Part shown: positions 45,698 to 54,883 of the stretch, piece by piece
Layout of the letters: each line of letters opens with the position of its first letter
How positions within the stretch are numbered: the first letter of the stretch is position 1
NCBI RefSeq assembly: GCF_014651955.1
Contig: NZ_BMXW01000008.1
Location: 43,589 to 107,588, forward strand
Reading direction: 5' to 3'
Source: Shewanella fodinae
GTDB lineage: Bacteria > Pseudomonadota > Gammaproteobacteria > Enterobacterales > Shewanellaceae
DNA: 64,000 nt
Position numbers and translations under genes: made by a program
The notes under the pieces: model-generated
Seen by the model: only the letters and a program-made list of their open reading frames with translations
The model's database searches: none
Told to the model about the DNA's origin: nothing

Positions 45698-46234
45698 ATG
45701 AAATCGGCAATTGAACAGCTTTCAGATTATAAAAGCGTACATCTCAACGCGACCAATTTGAAAACCCATTTTGTGGGAATTCCGCTGATTATTTGGTCGA
45801 TATTTCTGTTGTTATCGCTGCTGCGACTCGAAATAGCCGGGCTTGTGGTCGGCGGTAGTGTACTGCTGTTAATACCTGTGATGCTGTATTACCTGTTATT
45901 GCATTGGCGTCTGGCGATTGGCATGGCAGTGTTTATGGTACCGATCGTTGCCAGTACTGAATGGCTTTACCACACAGGAGAGGCCTCCGTTTGGCTGGCG
46001 TTGTTGGTCTTTGCTGTGGGCTGGGTGTTTCAGTTTATTGGACATTATTATGAAAAGGCCAAACCTGCTTTTCTGGACGACATTTCACAGCTATTCATTG
46101 GTCCTTTTTTTCTGATGGCTGAAATCTACTTTATGCTAGGTTGGGCAAAGAGTTTGGAACACAGTATTACGCCCTTGGCCAAAGATAAGCGCTTATTGCT
46201 GGAACAAACTAAAGCCGTTCGAGCGACGAACTGA
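45698..46234 (+). CDS. Mpo1/YGL010w-like (DUF962) membrane protein
   Basis: A 178-residue membrane protein with the family's opening YKSVHLNATNLKTHFVGIPLIIWS and the later WVFQFIGHYYEKAKPAFLDDISQLFIGPFF, and with four or more transmembrane helices. The yeast member is a dioxygenase in phytosphingosine breakdown that uses His residues. Three His residues in matching positions are visible, but bacterial function is unproven. Confidence 0.85.
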   Translation: MKSAIEQLSDYKSVHLNATNLKTHFVGIPLIIWSIFLLLSLLRLEIAGLVVGGSVLLLIPVMLYYLLLHWRLAIGMAVFMVPIVASTEWLYHTGEASVWLALLVFAVGWVFQFIGHYYEKAKPAFLDDISQLFIGPFFLMAEIYFMLGWAKSLEHSITPLAKDKRLLLEQTKAVRATN

Positions 46235-46241
46235 TAGTGGC

Positions 46242-46272
46242 AAAAATTAAGGCACCTAGTGCCTTAATTTTT
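46242..46272. terminator. Bidirectional terminator
   Basis: AAAAATTAAGGCAC (46242-46255) and GTGCCTTAATTTTT (46259-46272) form a perfect 14-bp stem with a 3-base loop, with A and T runs suited to both converging genes. Confidence 0.93.
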
Positions 46273-46283
46273 ATGCTATGGGG

Positions 46284-47552
46284 TTACTGTGGGCGGTAAT
46301 ACTGCGGCATAACCCGGACTGTTTTTATCATATTGTCTGCAACTTCCATGATCTCCATTGGATAACCCGCCAAACGCAGCCCGGTGTTGGCTGCAGGAAT
46401 ATCTTCTAGGTACTCCAAGATCAGCCCGTTAAGCGTCTTAGGACCATCGGTGGGAAAATTCCAATGCTTCTCTTTGTTCAGATCGCGGATATTGATGGTG
46501 GCATCTATCAGGAAAGTGCCATCCTGCTGCGGCGTAATTTCCTCACTGGCCGTTGGGATCATTGATGTAGTGAAATCACCAACAATCTCCTCCAGAATAT
46601 CCTCCAGGGTCACTAAGCCCTGGATGTCGCCATATTCGTCAACCACCAGTCCGATGCGTTCTTTATTTTTCTGGAAATTAGCCAACTGCACACTTAAGGG
46701 GGTGCCTTCCGGCACGTAGTAAATCTCTTTCACTGCGCGTAGCAAAGAAGATTTACTGAATTGGCCTTTAGATTGTAATCGCAACGCATCTCGCAGATGC
46801 ACAAAGCCAACGGTGTCGTCGATGTTATCGCGGTAAAGTAGCACCCGCGTGTGGGGACTTTGGATAATCTGTTTGTTGATGCTTTTAAAGTCATCGTTGA
46901 TATTGATGGCGTATAACTCGTTACGTGGCACCATAATATCTTCTACCGAGACATTGCCCAGATCCAATACTGACAGCAGCATATCACGGTTACGACGGGG
47001 GATTAGCGCCCCGGCTTCATGCACAACTGTTGCAAGCTCTTCCTGACTCAACGCATCACTGTGCTTAACCGATTTCACGCCAATCAGTCTTAATATGAAA
47101 GAGGTGATCCAGTTCATCACCTTCACGAGTGGCAACATCACCCATAACAGCCACTTCAGTACAATGCTGGAGGGGAAAGCCACTGGTTCTGGTCGCAATG
47201 CGGCAAGGGTTTTGGGAGTGACTTCTGCGAATACCAGCACCACAAAAGTTAATACGCCGGTGGCAATAGCGATGCCAACATCACCATACAAGCGCATCCC
47301 TAACACTGTGGCCACCGCTGATGCAAGGATGTTGACTAGGTTGTTACCGATCAAGATCAGGCCAATAAGTCGGTCAGGACGTTCCAGTAGTTTCAGCGCC
47401 CGTTGGGCACCTTTATGGCCATTGCTAGCGAGGTGACGTAAGCGATAACGGTTCAGCGTCATCATAGCGGTTTCTGAACCGGAGAAATAAGCTGAAATCA
47501 AGATCAGGACTAGCAGGATCAGTAGCAGCGCGCCGGTCGATATAGCGTCCAA
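46284..47552 (-). CDS. CNNM/CorB-type membrane protein with CBS domains
   Basis: A 422-residue protein. The N-terminal DUF21/CNNM membrane domain has about three to four helices (GSETAMMTLNRYRLRHLA), followed by a CBS pair (about residues 195-315, including VEDIMVPRNELYAIN and VVDEYGDIQGLVTLEDILEEIVGD) and a C-terminal CorC/HlyC domain. The family is linked to Mg2+/Co2+ efflux and resistance (CorB/YfjD). It is next to a ypjD-like gene, as yfjD-ypjD in E. coli. Confidence 0.92.
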   Translation of the reverse strand: MDAISTGALLLILLVLILISAYFSGSETAMMTLNRYRLRHLASNGHKGAQRALKLLERPDRLIGLILIGNNLVNILASAVATVLGMRLYGDVGIAIATGVLTFVVLVFAEVTPKTLAALRPEPVAFPSSIVLKWLLWVMLPLVKVMNWITSFILRLIGVKSVKHSDALSQEELATVVHEAGALIPRRNRDMLLSVLDLGNVSVEDIMVPRNELYAININDDFKSINKQIIQSPHTRVLLYRDNIDDTVGFVHLRDALRLQSKGQFSKSSLLRAVKEIYYVPEGTPLSVQLANFQKNKERIGLVVDEYGDIQGLVTLEDILEEIVGDFTTSMIPTASEEITPQQDGTFLIDATINIRDLNKEKHWNFPTDGPKTLNGLILEYLEDIPAANTGLRLAGYPMEIMEVADNMIKTVRVMPQYYRPQ

Positions 47553-47652
47553 AAATGGGCTCCGTAAAGAATAATAAGCCTAGTAAATACTGGGAATTAT
47601 TTGAGGTGTCAAGACAACCGATAGCAGATTGACTGCCATCGGTCATTTCCTA

Positions 47653-48441
47653 TCAGTTGAGGATGAGTTCTTTTACCGCGCGGGCGCCAAAATAAGCGAG
47701 TGACAACAACACTGCTCCAGAAATGGTATAAACCACTGCGGTTTTAATACGGCAACCCACGGTGTATTGCTGCCACAACATGGCGATATAAACAAACCAT
47801 GCGATGATGGACAACACCGCTTTGTGTCCTTGCCCGCTAGCGAACATAGAGTCCATAAAGATGAACCCCGTTGCCAGTGCCAGACTGAGCAAAATAAGAC
47901 CGATGATCACCAGATGGTACAGTTGTTTCTCAACCGTCAGTAATGGCGGAATCGCATGGGTCATCAAAGGCTGTTTCTTTTTCAGTTTGTTCTGGATGAA
48001 CATCAACTGTACTGCGTACAATGCTGCGATCAATAAAGTGCTGTAGGCCATCAATGACAGCACCACATGTACCAGCACTTCTGGATGTTGGCCGAAGTGC
48101 AGAATGTACTGTGGTGGTACCAACCACAGCAACGCTACCCCAATGATGGAACAGGCAAACACCACAGGTACCAGCACTATTACCCTGATATGCGGCATTA
48201 CTATGGTGAACGTCAGCGCAATAATCCAGCACACCATAGAGATTACATTGGTCAGACTGAAATTCTGTCCATGATCAGTGAAAATAGCGGGATACAGGGC
48301 AAAAGCATGTAATACCACACCAATGGCGGCAAAAATTGTCACTAGTTTCCTGTTCGGGCCTTCTGGATGAAAAAGGCGACTAGTCACCAAAATCAGTGCC
48401 ACGGCGTAAAACACCATTGCAACAGCAGGAAGAATGACCAT
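47653..48441 (-). CDS. ypjD: YpjD-like CcsA-family membrane protein
   Basis: A 262-residue protein with eight hydrophobic helices. It aligns in layout with the CcsA/CcmC cytochrome c assembly fold (HPEVLVHVVLSLMAYSTL, GHKAVLSIIAWFVYIAMLW), but the tryptophan-rich WxWD haem motif of true CcsA is absent. E. coli YpjD is of unknown function. Its position divergent from ffh and beside the CorB-like gene matches E. coli. Confidence 0.88.
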   Translation of the reverse strand: MVILPAVAMVFYAVALILVTSRLFHPEGPNRKLVTIFAAIGVVLHAFALYPAIFTDHGQNFSLTNVISMVCWIIALTFTIVMPHIRVIVLVPVVFACSIIGVALLWLVPPQYILHFGQHPEVLVHVVLSLMAYSTLLIAALYAVQLMFIQNKLKKKQPLMTHAIPPLLTVEKQLYHLVIIGLILLSLALATGFIFMDSMFASGQGHKAVLSIIAWFVYIAMLWQQYTVGCRIKTAVVYTISGAVLLSLAYFGARAVKELILN

Positions 48442-48663
48442 TAGACGTTACCCTATTCCTTTATTGATAAAGATTACTGCGGTAATCCGCAAGAAATTGC
48501 TGCCGTAAGAATAACATGAGTGATATATGCTTGGGCAGTGACATAACCAACAAAAATTAAGTTGCTCGCAATCTTTAGTGGCAGATTTGCGCGATAAGTT
48601 CCGCCTTTAGCGATTATGCTTACTGCTACCACCTTGCTTGGTGGCATCTTGGCCGCACATAGT

Positions 48664-48669
48664 TATAAT
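48664..48669 (+). promoter_or_regulatory. -10 element of ffh promoter
   Basis: A perfect TATAAT lies 43 bases before the ffh ATG. The -35 is not clear; TTGGTG at 48638-48643 is spaced 20 bases away, wider than usual. Confidence 0.5.
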
Positions 48670-48711
48670 ACGCCCCAACTGCAGAAATTGAAAAACGGAA
48701 CAGGTCACACC

Positions 48712-50085
48712 ATGTTTGAGAATCTTTCTGACCGCCTTTCCCGGACGTTGAAGAATATCAGCGGCCGCGGTCGTCTCACTGAAGACAACGTCAAGGACAC
48801 CTTGCGCGAGGTGCGGATGGCGCTGCTAGAAGCAGACGTTGCGCTGCCCGTGGTGCGGGAATTTGTTAACAGCGTTAAAGAACGCGCTGTGGGGCAAGAA
48901 GTTAGCAAGAGCCTGACGCCGGGACAAGTGTTTATCAAAATCGTCCAGAGTGAGCTTGAAAAAGCCATGGGCGAAGCCAATGAAGCGCTGAATTTAGTAA
49001 CCCAACCGCCAGCCGTATTGATGATGGCGGGCTTACAAGGGGCCGGGAAAACCACCAGCGTTGCTAAGCTGGCAAAATTTCTGCGAACACGTCAGAAAAA
49101 ATCAGTGATGGTTGTCAGTGCTGACGTCTACCGCCCGGCCGCTATTAAACAGTTGGAAACCTTGGCGCAGGAAGTGGAAGTGGAGTTCTTCCCCTCGGAT
49201 GTCAGCCAAAAGCCGGTTGATATAGCGCTCGCCGCTATTGCGCATGCTAAGCGTAAGTTCATTGATGTCATCATTGTCGATACTGCCGGACGCTTGCATG
49301 TTGATGAAGCAATGATGGATGAGATCAAAGCGCTACATGCGGCAGTTAATCCTATCGAGACCTTGTTTGTGGTAGATGCCATGACGGGTCAGGATGCGGC
49401 TAACACTGCCAAAGCGTTTAACGATGCGCTACCTCTCACCGGGGTAATTCTCACTAAAGTTGATGGTGATGCTCGCGGTGGCGCGGCACTGTCTATTCGC
49501 CACATTACGGGCAAACCGATTAAATTCCTTGGTGTTGGCGAAAAGACTGATGCATTGGAGCCGTTCCATCCTGATCGTGTTGCTTCGCGTATCCTGGGTA
49601 TGGGCGATGTGTTGTCGTTAATTGAGCAGGTGGAACGTGGTGTTGATAAAGAGAAAGCACTGAAACTGGCGCAAAAAGTAAAATCAGGTGGTGGTTTCGA
49701 TCTAGAAGACTTCCGTGAGCAACTGCAGCAAATGAAGAACATGGGCGGCATGATGAGCATGATTGAAAAAATGCCCGGTATTGGCAAACTGCCACCTGAT
49801 GCTATGGCGCAACTGCAAGGCGGTAAGCTGACAGGGCAAATGGAGGCTATTATTAACTCCATGACTCCGGGCGAACGCCGCAATCCCGATGTTATTAAAG
49901 GGTCTCGTAAACGCCGTATTGCTGTGGGTTCTGGGACGCAAATCCAAGACGTTAACCGTTTGCTGAAGCAGTTTACCCAGATGCAGAAAATGATGAAGAA
50001 AATGTCTGCCAAAGGTGGTGTCAGCAAGATGATGCGCGGCTTGGGGGGAATGATGCCGCCAGGAATGCGTTTCCCTGGGCGTTAA
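48712..50085 (+). CDS. ffh: Signal recognition particle protein Ffh
   Basis: GTPase subunit of SRP that binds 4.5S RNA and signal sequences. The 457-residue protein starts MFENLSDRLSRTLKN. It has an N domain, then the G domain with GLQGAGKTTSVAKLA, DTAGR and TKVDGDARGGAALS, and then a Met-rich M domain (QMKNMGGMMSMIEKMPG, QKMMKKMSAKGG). The frame is open from 48616, but the ATG at 48712 is the family start. Confidence 0.97.
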   Translation: MFENLSDRLSRTLKNISGRGRLTEDNVKDTLREVRMALLEADVALPVVREFVNSVKERAVGQEVSKSLTPGQVFIKIVQSELEKAMGEANEALNLVTQPPAVLMMAGLQGAGKTTSVAKLAKFLRTRQKKSVMVVSADVYRPAAIKQLETLAQEVEVEFFPSDVSQKPVDIALAAIAHAKRKFIDVIIVDTAGRLHVDEAMMDEIKALHAAVNPIETLFVVDAMTGQDAANTAKAFNDALPLTGVILTKVDGDARGGAALSIRHITGKPIKFLGVGEKTDALEPFHPDRVASRILGMGDVLSLIEQVERGVDKEKALKLAQKVKSGGGFDLEDFREQLQQMKNMGGMMSMIEKMPGIGKLPPDAMAQLQGGKLTGQMEAIINSMTPGERRNPDVIKGSRKRRIAVGSGTQIQDVNRLLKQFTQMQKMMKKMSAKGGVSKMMRGLGGMMPPGMRFPGR

Positions 50086-50134
50086 ACACGCTTGAAATAA
50101 AGGTTTTAACGGGGAGTATTTTGGCCTGATGCGG

Positions 50135-50162
50135 TTGCAATTGGCTAAAAGTCAGGTAAAAT
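50135..50162 (+). promoter_or_regulatory. Candidate promoter of rpsP-rimM-trmD-rplS
   Basis: TTGCAA (50135-50140), 16-base spacer, TAAAAT (50157-50162). It lies about 90 bases before the rpsP start. Confidence 0.6.
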
Positions 50163-50180
50163 TCCCCGGCTTTCTATGCT

Positions 50181-50217
50181 GGGACTCTTTGCGAACACAG
50201 AGTTCCAGTTTTTATTT
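50181..50217 (+). promoter_or_regulatory. Leader stem-loop in the S16/L19 operon
   Basis: GGGACTCT (50181-50188) pairs with AGAGTTCC (50199-50206), one G-U included, around a 10-base loop. A T-rich run (TTTTTATTTT) follows, giving an attenuator-like shape inside the 5' leader, upstream of the rpsP start. Confidence 0.5.
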
Positions 50218-50253
50218 TGCTGGCAAGCAAATCAAACAGAGGAACTAGAACGC

Positions 50254-50502
50254 ATGGTTACCATTCGTTTATCTCGTGGTGGCGCTAAAAAGCGTCCATT
50301 TTACAACATCGTAGTGGCAGACAGCCGCAATGCACGCAACGGTCGTTTTATCGAGCGTGTTGGCTTCTTCAACCCACTGGCTCGTGGCCAGGAAGAAGCT
50401 CTGCGTCTGGATATGGACCGTGTACAGCATTGGCTGTCTAACGGTGCAGCTACCAGCGATCGCGTTGCAAAACTGATCAAAGACGCTACTAAAGCTGCTT
50501 GA
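50254..50502 (+). CDS. rpsP: 30S ribosomal protein S16
   Basis: An 82-residue ribosomal protein with typical [41 protein letters not shown]. The ATG at 50254 has AGAGGAAC upstream; an upstream in-frame extension from 50176 is rejected because it would contain the leader hairpin. First gene of rpsP-rimM-trmD-rplS. Confidence 0.98.
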   Translation: MVTIRLSRGGAKKRPFYNIVVADSRNARNGRFIERVGFFNPLARGQEEALRLDMDRVQHWLSNGAATSDRVAKLIKDATKAA

Positions 50503-50523
50503 TTGTAATATAGGTATAGATTG

Positions 50524-51054
50524 ATGAGCAGTAACCCTGAACCTGTAGTGCTGGGCAAAATTGGCGCCAGTTATGGTGTAAAAGGTTGGCTGAGAATCAC
50601 CGCCTATACCGATGCTGTTGAAGGTATTTTTGAGTATTCTCCCTGGCTGATCCAGCAACAGGGCGAATGGCGTGAGGTGAAGATTGACCGCTGGCGTTTT
50701 CACGGCAATACAGTAATTGCATTACTGGAAGGTGTGGAGACCCGCGAGCAGGCGCAGATGCTCACTAATTGTGACATTGGCATCCTGCCTCAGCAGATGA
50801 AATCGCTGCCGGAAGATGAGTTCTATTGGCGTGATCTTATTGGTTGTGAAGTCATAAACACCCAAGGCTACAACATGGGCATAGTTGATCAGATCGTGGA
50901 AACAGGATCCAACGATGTTTTGTTGATCAAAGCTAACGCCAAAGATGCCTTTGGCAAAGAGGAACGTATGGTCCCCTTTGTCACCGACCAGTTCATCAAA
51001 CAGGTGGACTTGACGGCAAAACAGATAATCGTGGATTGGGATCCGGACTTTTAA
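50524..51054 (+). CDS. rimM: Ribosome maturation factor RimM
   Basis: A 176-residue protein that binds S19 and helps 30S head assembly. It opens [25 protein letters not shown] and has a PRC-barrel C-terminal domain ([38 protein letters not shown]). The ATG at 50524 directly follows an in-frame TTG. It sits 21 bases after rpsP. Confidence 0.96.
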   Translation: MSSNPEPVVLGKIGASYGVKGWLRITAYTDAVEGIFEYSPWLIQQQGEWREVKIDRWRFHGNTVIALLEGVETREQAQMLTNCDIGILPQQMKSLPEDEFYWRDLIGCEVINTQGYNMGIVDQIVETGSNDVLLIKANAKDAFGKEERMVPFVTDQFIKQVDLTAKQIIVDWDPDF

Positions 51055-51070
51055 ATCGAGGAAACAGCTT

Positions 51071-51808
51071 ATGTGGTTAGGGGTTATCACCCTGTTCCCG
51101 GAGATGTTTCGAGCAGTAACCGATTTTGGTGTTACGGGTCGGGCCGTTAGAAATGGCCTGTTGGAACTTAACACGTGGAATCCCCGTGATTTTACGTATG
51201 ACCGCCACAACACTGTAGACGATCGGCCTTATGGCGGTGGTCCGGGGATGTTGATGATGGTACAGCCGCTTCGCGAAGCTATTGATGCTGCCAAGTCAGC
51301 GGCGGGCGAAGGTGCTAAGGTGATTTATTTGTCACCTCAGGGGCGCAAGCTGACACAGCAAGGCGTGGCTGAGCTGGCACAGGCTTCTAAGTTGATTTTG
51401 GTGTGTGGTCGCTACGAAGGTATTGATGAGCGCATCATTAAGACAGAAGTCGACGAGGAGTGGTCGGTGGGTGATTACGTGCTTTCGGGCGGGGAGTTAC
51501 CAGCCATGACCTTAATCGATGCGGTTTCAAGGCTAGTCCCCGGCGTGCTGGGAAAACAAGCCTCGGCAGAGCAGGATTCCTTCTCTGACGGATTGCTCGA
51601 CTGTCCTCATTTCACCCGGCCGGAAGTGCTCAACGGTTATGAAGTTCCGGCAGTGTTGCTCAGTGGCAACCACGAACAAATTAGACGCTGGCGTTTGCAG
51701 CAGAGTCTTATTAGAACTCTTAAGCGAAGGCCGGAATTGTTTGAAACTCTAGCTCTGACTGACGAACAAAAGACTCTGTTAGCACAGTTCGTTGAGCCAA
51801 TGGATTAG
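51071..51808 (+). CDS. trmD: tRNA (guanine-N1-)-methyltransferase
   Basis: Methylates G37 of tRNAs using SAM. The 245-residue SPOUT-fold protein has [26 protein letters not shown] and [14 protein letters not shown], the trefoil-knot SAM-binding motifs. It lies between rimM and rplS as in E. coli. Confidence 0.97.
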   Translation: MWLGVITLFPEMFRAVTDFGVTGRAVRNGLLELNTWNPRDFTYDRHNTVDDRPYGGGPGMLMMVQPLREAIDAAKSAAGEGAKVIYLSPQGRKLTQQGVAELAQASKLILVCGRYEGIDERIIKTEVDEEWSVGDYVLSGGELPAMTLIDAVSRLVPGVLGKQASAEQDSFSDGLLDCPHFTRPEVLNGYEVPAVLLSGNHEQIRRWRLQQSLIRTLKRRPELFETLALTDEQKTLLAQFVEPMD

Positions 51809-51846
51809 TGCGGTCAAGCTCAGTTAATTCTAGAACGGAGATACAA

Positions 51847-52200
51847 ATGAACAAAATCATCAAAATGCTCAACGATGAGCAAATGAAACAAGACGTACCA
51901 GCCTTTGGCGCCGGTGACACCGTTGTCGTGCAGGTACGTGTTAAAGAAGGTGACAAAGAACGTCTGCAGGCGTTCGAAGGTGTGGTTATCGCTAAGCGTA
52001 ACCGTGGCCTGCACTCAGCGTTCACTGTACGTAAGATCTCTAACGGTGAAGGCGTTGAACGTGTGTTCCAGACTCACAGCCCTCTGGTTGCCAGCATCGA
52101 AGTTAAACGCCGTGGTCGCGTGCGTCGTGCTAAGCTGTACTACCTGCGTGATCTGTCAGGTAAAGCTGCACGTATCCGTGAAAAACTGGCGACTAAATAA
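51847..52200 (+). CDS. rplS: 50S ribosomal protein L19
   Basis: A 117-residue ribosomal protein with [23 protein letters not shown] and [31 protein letters not shown]. The ATG at 51847 has ACGGAG about 8 bases upstream. It is the last gene of the operon and is followed by a terminator. Confidence 0.98.
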   Translation: MNKIIKMLNDEQMKQDVPAFGAGDTVVVQVRVKEGDKERLQAFEGVVIAKRNRGLHSAFTVRKISNGEGVERVFQTHSPLVASIEVKRRGRVRRAKLYYLRDLSGKAARIREKLATK

Positions 52201-52238
52201 GCCAGTTACTTTAGATAACGCAAGTGTTCGCACAGAAG

Positions 52239-52265
52239 CCCGCCTATATGGCGGGTTTTTGTTTG
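52239..52265 (+). terminator. Terminator of the S16/L19 operon
   Basis: CCCGCC (52239-52244) and GGCGGG (52250-52255) pair across a TATAT loop, followed by TTTTTGTTTG. Confidence 0.9.
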
Positions 52266-52326
52266 TCTGTAAAAATTAAAAACAAAGCTTGATCCCTCAT
52301 TGAAATAGGGGCAGACTGCTATCTAT

Positions 52327-52356
52327 TGTAATGGTGTAACATTACATTGGTACAAT
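52327..52356 (+). promoter_or_regulatory. Promoter/operator region of aroF-tyrA
   Basis: TGTAATG (52327-52333) and CATTACA (52340-52346) form a 7-bp dyad with a 6-base spacer. It overlaps the region between a TTGTAA-like -35 (52326-52331) and a TACAAT -10 (52351-52356). The dyad suggests repressor control. It resembles TyrR boxes but has the wrong spacing, so the regulator is not named. Confidence 0.5.
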
Positions 52357-52390
52357 AATCTTGGTTATCCATTTAATGCAGGTGAAGTAA

Positions 52391-53497
52391 GTGTCAGAGC
52401 AATTAGTACCCATCAATCCGCTGGAAAATGTGCGGATCCATGCTGAAAAAGTATTGTTTACCCCCGAGCAATTGAAACAAGAATTACCACTTCCCGAAAA
52501 GGGGCATCAGTTTATTCTCAACGCCCGCAAGACTGTTGCTGACATTATTCACAAACGAGATAGCCGCTTGTTGGTCATTGCCGGTCCTTGTTCTATTCAC
52601 GATTTGGCGGCTGCTAAAGAATATGCGCTAAAGTTAAAAAAACTAAGTGATGAACTTCAGGATCAGTTTTACATTTTAATGCGGGTGTACTTCGAAAAAC
52701 CGCGCACTACCGTGGGTTGGAAAGGCATGATCAATGACCCAGACATGGACGAATCTTTTGATTTGGAGAAAGGTCTGCGCCAAGCCCGCGAACTGATGTT
52801 GTTTCTAGCTGAACTGGAACTGCCGGTAGCAACCGAAGCGTTGGACCCTATCAGTCCACAGTACATTTCCGAGCTTATTAGCTGGTCAGCGATTGGCGCG
52901 CGTACCACCGAGTCACAGACCCATCGTGAAATGGCGTCAGGTTTGTCTATGCCGGTTGGCTTCAAGAACGGCACTGACGGTAATCTGGATGTCGCCATAA
53001 ATGCGCTCAAATCAGCCGCAAGCAAGCACCGTTTCATGGGCATTAACCAGCAAGGGCAGGTGGCATTGCTGCAAACTCGCGGCAATCCCGATGGACACGT
53101 GATCCTCCGCGGGGGGGCTCATCCCAATTATGATGCCGACAGTGTCGCCCAGAGTGCCGAAGCACTGCATAAAGCGGGGTTGACCGCGCGCTTAATCATC
53201 GATTGCAGTCACGGTAATTCCAGCAAAGATCATCGACGGCAACCGTTAGTATGCCGAGAGATTTTCCAACAAATCACTGACGGCAATAAATCCATTATCG
53301 GCGTCATGTTAGAAAGCCATCTGTTTGAAGGTAATCAGAAATGTGATAAGCCATTGGCAGAACTGCAATACGGTGTTTCAGTTACCGATGCCTGCATCGA
53401 CTGGGCGGCAACTGAGTCACTGTTACGTCAGGGAGCGGAGCAACTCGCTTCGATCCTGCCGGGTCGATTTGATATGCTCAGAGCTGCCAATGCCTGA
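52391..53497 (+). CDS. aroF: 3-deoxy-7-phosphoheptulonate synthase, AroF-type
   Basis: Class I-alpha DAHP synthase, the first step of the shikimate pathway (PEP plus erythrose 4-phosphate). The 368-residue protein has [25 protein letters not shown] with the active-site Lys/Arg, and DCSHGNSSK. Position before tyrA suggests the tyrosine-regulated isozyme. The start is a GTG about 14 bases after an AGGTGAAG SD. Confidence 0.96.
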   Translation: MSEQLVPINPLENVRIHAEKVLFTPEQLKQELPLPEKGHQFILNARKTVADIIHKRDSRLLVIAGPCSIHDLAAAKEYALKLKKLSDELQDQFYILMRVYFEKPRTTVGWKGMINDPDMDESFDLEKGLRQARELMLFLAELELPVATEALDPISPQYISELISWSAIGARTTESQTHREMASGLSMPVGFKNGTDGNLDVAINALKSAASKHRFMGINQQGQVALLQTRGNPDGHVILRGGAHPNYDADSVAQSAEALHKAGLTARLIIDCSHGNSSKDHRRQPLVCREIFQQITDGNKSIIGVMLESHLFEGNQKCDKPLAELQYGVSVTDACIDWAATESLLRQGAEQLASILPGRFDMLRAANA

Positions 53498-53510
53498 TGG
53501 AAGATTTGAT

Positions 53511-54650
53511 ATGAACGAAAAGACCACCACCGAGTTAGAAAAACTCCGGGATCTGATTGATGGTGTGGATCAACAGCTGTTGTTGTTGCTACGGAAGCGG
53601 CTGGATTTGGTGGCGCAGGTGGGGGCCGTTAAGCACAGTGCTGGCTTGCCAATATATGCCCCGGAGCGTGAGGCCGCTATGCTGGCTAAACGTCGGGCAG
53701 AAGCCGAAACCATGGGGATCCAACCGCAACTGATTGAAGATGTGCTGCGGCGTTTGATGCGCGAATCCTATCTCAATGAAAAAGACGTTGGATTTAAGCA
53801 AGTTAAAGAAGATCTGGGCAAAATTGTCATTGTGGGTGGTAAAGGGCAGTTAGGGCAACTGTTTGCCCAAATGTTCAGTTTATCTGGCTATGAAGTGCAT
53901 CTGTTAGATAAAGACGATTGGCAGCGGGCTAGCACCATGTTTGAGGGTGCTGGACTGGTGTTGGTCACCGTGCCAATTGCTGTCACCTGCGAGCTTATTC
54001 GCGATAAGCTGACTCAACTGCCCACTGGCTGTATCCTAGCGGATTTGACATCTATCAAAACCGCACCCATGACGGCAATGCTAGAGACGCATCAGGGACC
54101 AGTGGTGGGATTGCATCCCATGTTTGGTCCAGATGTGGGGAGTTTTGCCAAACAGGTGGTAGTAGTGTGCCATGGTCGGCAAGCGCAGGCCTATGACTGG
54201 TTACTGGAACAGATAAAAATCTGGGGCGCCAGACTGGTTGAAGCTGAAGCGATAAAACACGACAAAGCGATGCAACTGGTACAGGCAATGCGCCATTTCT
54301 CCACTTTTGTATATGGCCTCAATCTGTGTCGGGAACAGGCAGATATGCAAAGTTTGTTGCAATTCAGTTCGCCTATTTATCGGCTGGAATTGGCAATGGT
54401 TGGGCGCTTGTTTGCCCAAAGTCCTGAGCTATATGCCGACATTATTTTTGCGCAAAAAGACAGCCTCAAAGCCATCTCGGATTATCTGGCAAATTATGCC
54501 GAGGCGTTAACGGTACTGGAGTCCGGCAACCGTGATGAATTCATTCGACGTTTCCGCGAGGTTGCGCAATGGTTTGGTGACTTGGCACCACAGTTCCAGC
54601 ATGAAAGTCGCGCAATGCTGCAATCCGTAAACGATATGAAGAGCCACTAA
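53511..54650 (+). CDS. tyrA: Bifunctional chorismate mutase/prephenate dehydrogenase
   Basis: Converts chorismate to prephenate and on to 4-hydroxyphenylpyruvate for tyrosine. The 379-residue protein has an N-terminal AroQ chorismate mutase ([31 protein letters not shown], about residues 6-85) and a dehydrogenase domain starting [25 protein letters not shown] near residue 103. The ATG at 53511 lies 14 bases after aroF; an overlapping in-frame start at 53325 is rejected. Confidence 0.96.
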   Translation: MNEKTTTELEKLRDLIDGVDQQLLLLLRKRLDLVAQVGAVKHSAGLPIYAPEREAAMLAKRRAEAETMGIQPQLIEDVLRRLMRESYLNEKDVGFKQVKEDLGKIVIVGGKGQLGQLFAQMFSLSGYEVHLLDKDDWQRASTMFEGAGLVLVTVPIAVTCELIRDKLTQLPTGCILADLTSIKTAPMTAMLETHQGPVVGLHPMFGPDVGSFAKQVVVVCHGRQAQAYDWLLEQIKIWGARLVEAEAIKHDKAMQLVQAMRHFSTFVYGLNLCREQADMQSLLQFSSPIYRLELAMVGRLFAQSPELYADIIFAQKDSLKAISDYLANYAEALTVLESGNRDEFIRRFREVAQWFGDLAPQFQHESRAMLQSVNDMKSH

Positions 54651-54688
54651 ACAATTATTCCTTGTTCTAACCTTCCTGGTTATTTAGT

Positions 54689-54722
54689 TGTCCTTAATAT
54701 TTCGATATTAAGGACATTTTTC
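54689..54722 (+). terminator. UUCG-tetraloop terminator after tyrA
   Basis: TGTCCTTAATAT (54689-54700) pairs perfectly with ATATTAAGGACA (54705-54716) across a TTCG loop, followed by TTTTTC. Confidence 0.93.
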
Positions 54723-54844
54723 TATTTAATTTCAATTTATTAATGCTCTATTCCCTCGTTACTACTGAAAAAGTAAAGTGATCAGCCTCTCTCTTTTGCA
54801 CACCTGATGTTGGCCTAGAGACTGAACTCTGTACACTAAGCTAA

Positions 54845-54867
54845 AACATGCAAAATAAATGCATGAT
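54845..54867 (+). promoter_or_regulatory. NsrR-type operator of hcp-hcr
   Basis: CATGCA-N7-TGCATG (54847-54852 and 54860-54865) matches the ATGCA-N7-TGCAT core of the NsrR consensus; overall 16 of 22 defined positions agree. It lies just after the candidate promoter TTGGCC (54810-54815), N16, TACACT (54832-54837), so bound NsrR would block initiation. NsrR releases DNA on exposure to nitric oxide. Confidence 0.7.
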
Positions 54868-54883
54868 AAAAAGGAGACCAACC

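Noticed and set aside
48616-48711. Longer N-terminus for ffh
   Set aside because: The stretch carries the TATAAT promoter element, and family members start at MFENL.
49389-50027. 212-codon open frame opposite ffh
   Set aside because: Wholly antisense to a confident gene, with Ser/Pro/Arg-rich sequence and no RBS.
52327-52346. Canonical TyrR box
   Set aside because: Symmetry is over 20 bases rather than 18, so it was kept only as an unnamed operator candidate.
53325-53510. Longer N-terminus for tyrA overlapping aroF
   Set aside because: The chorismate mutase domain begins at the ATG at 53511, and the upstream part is aroF in another frame.
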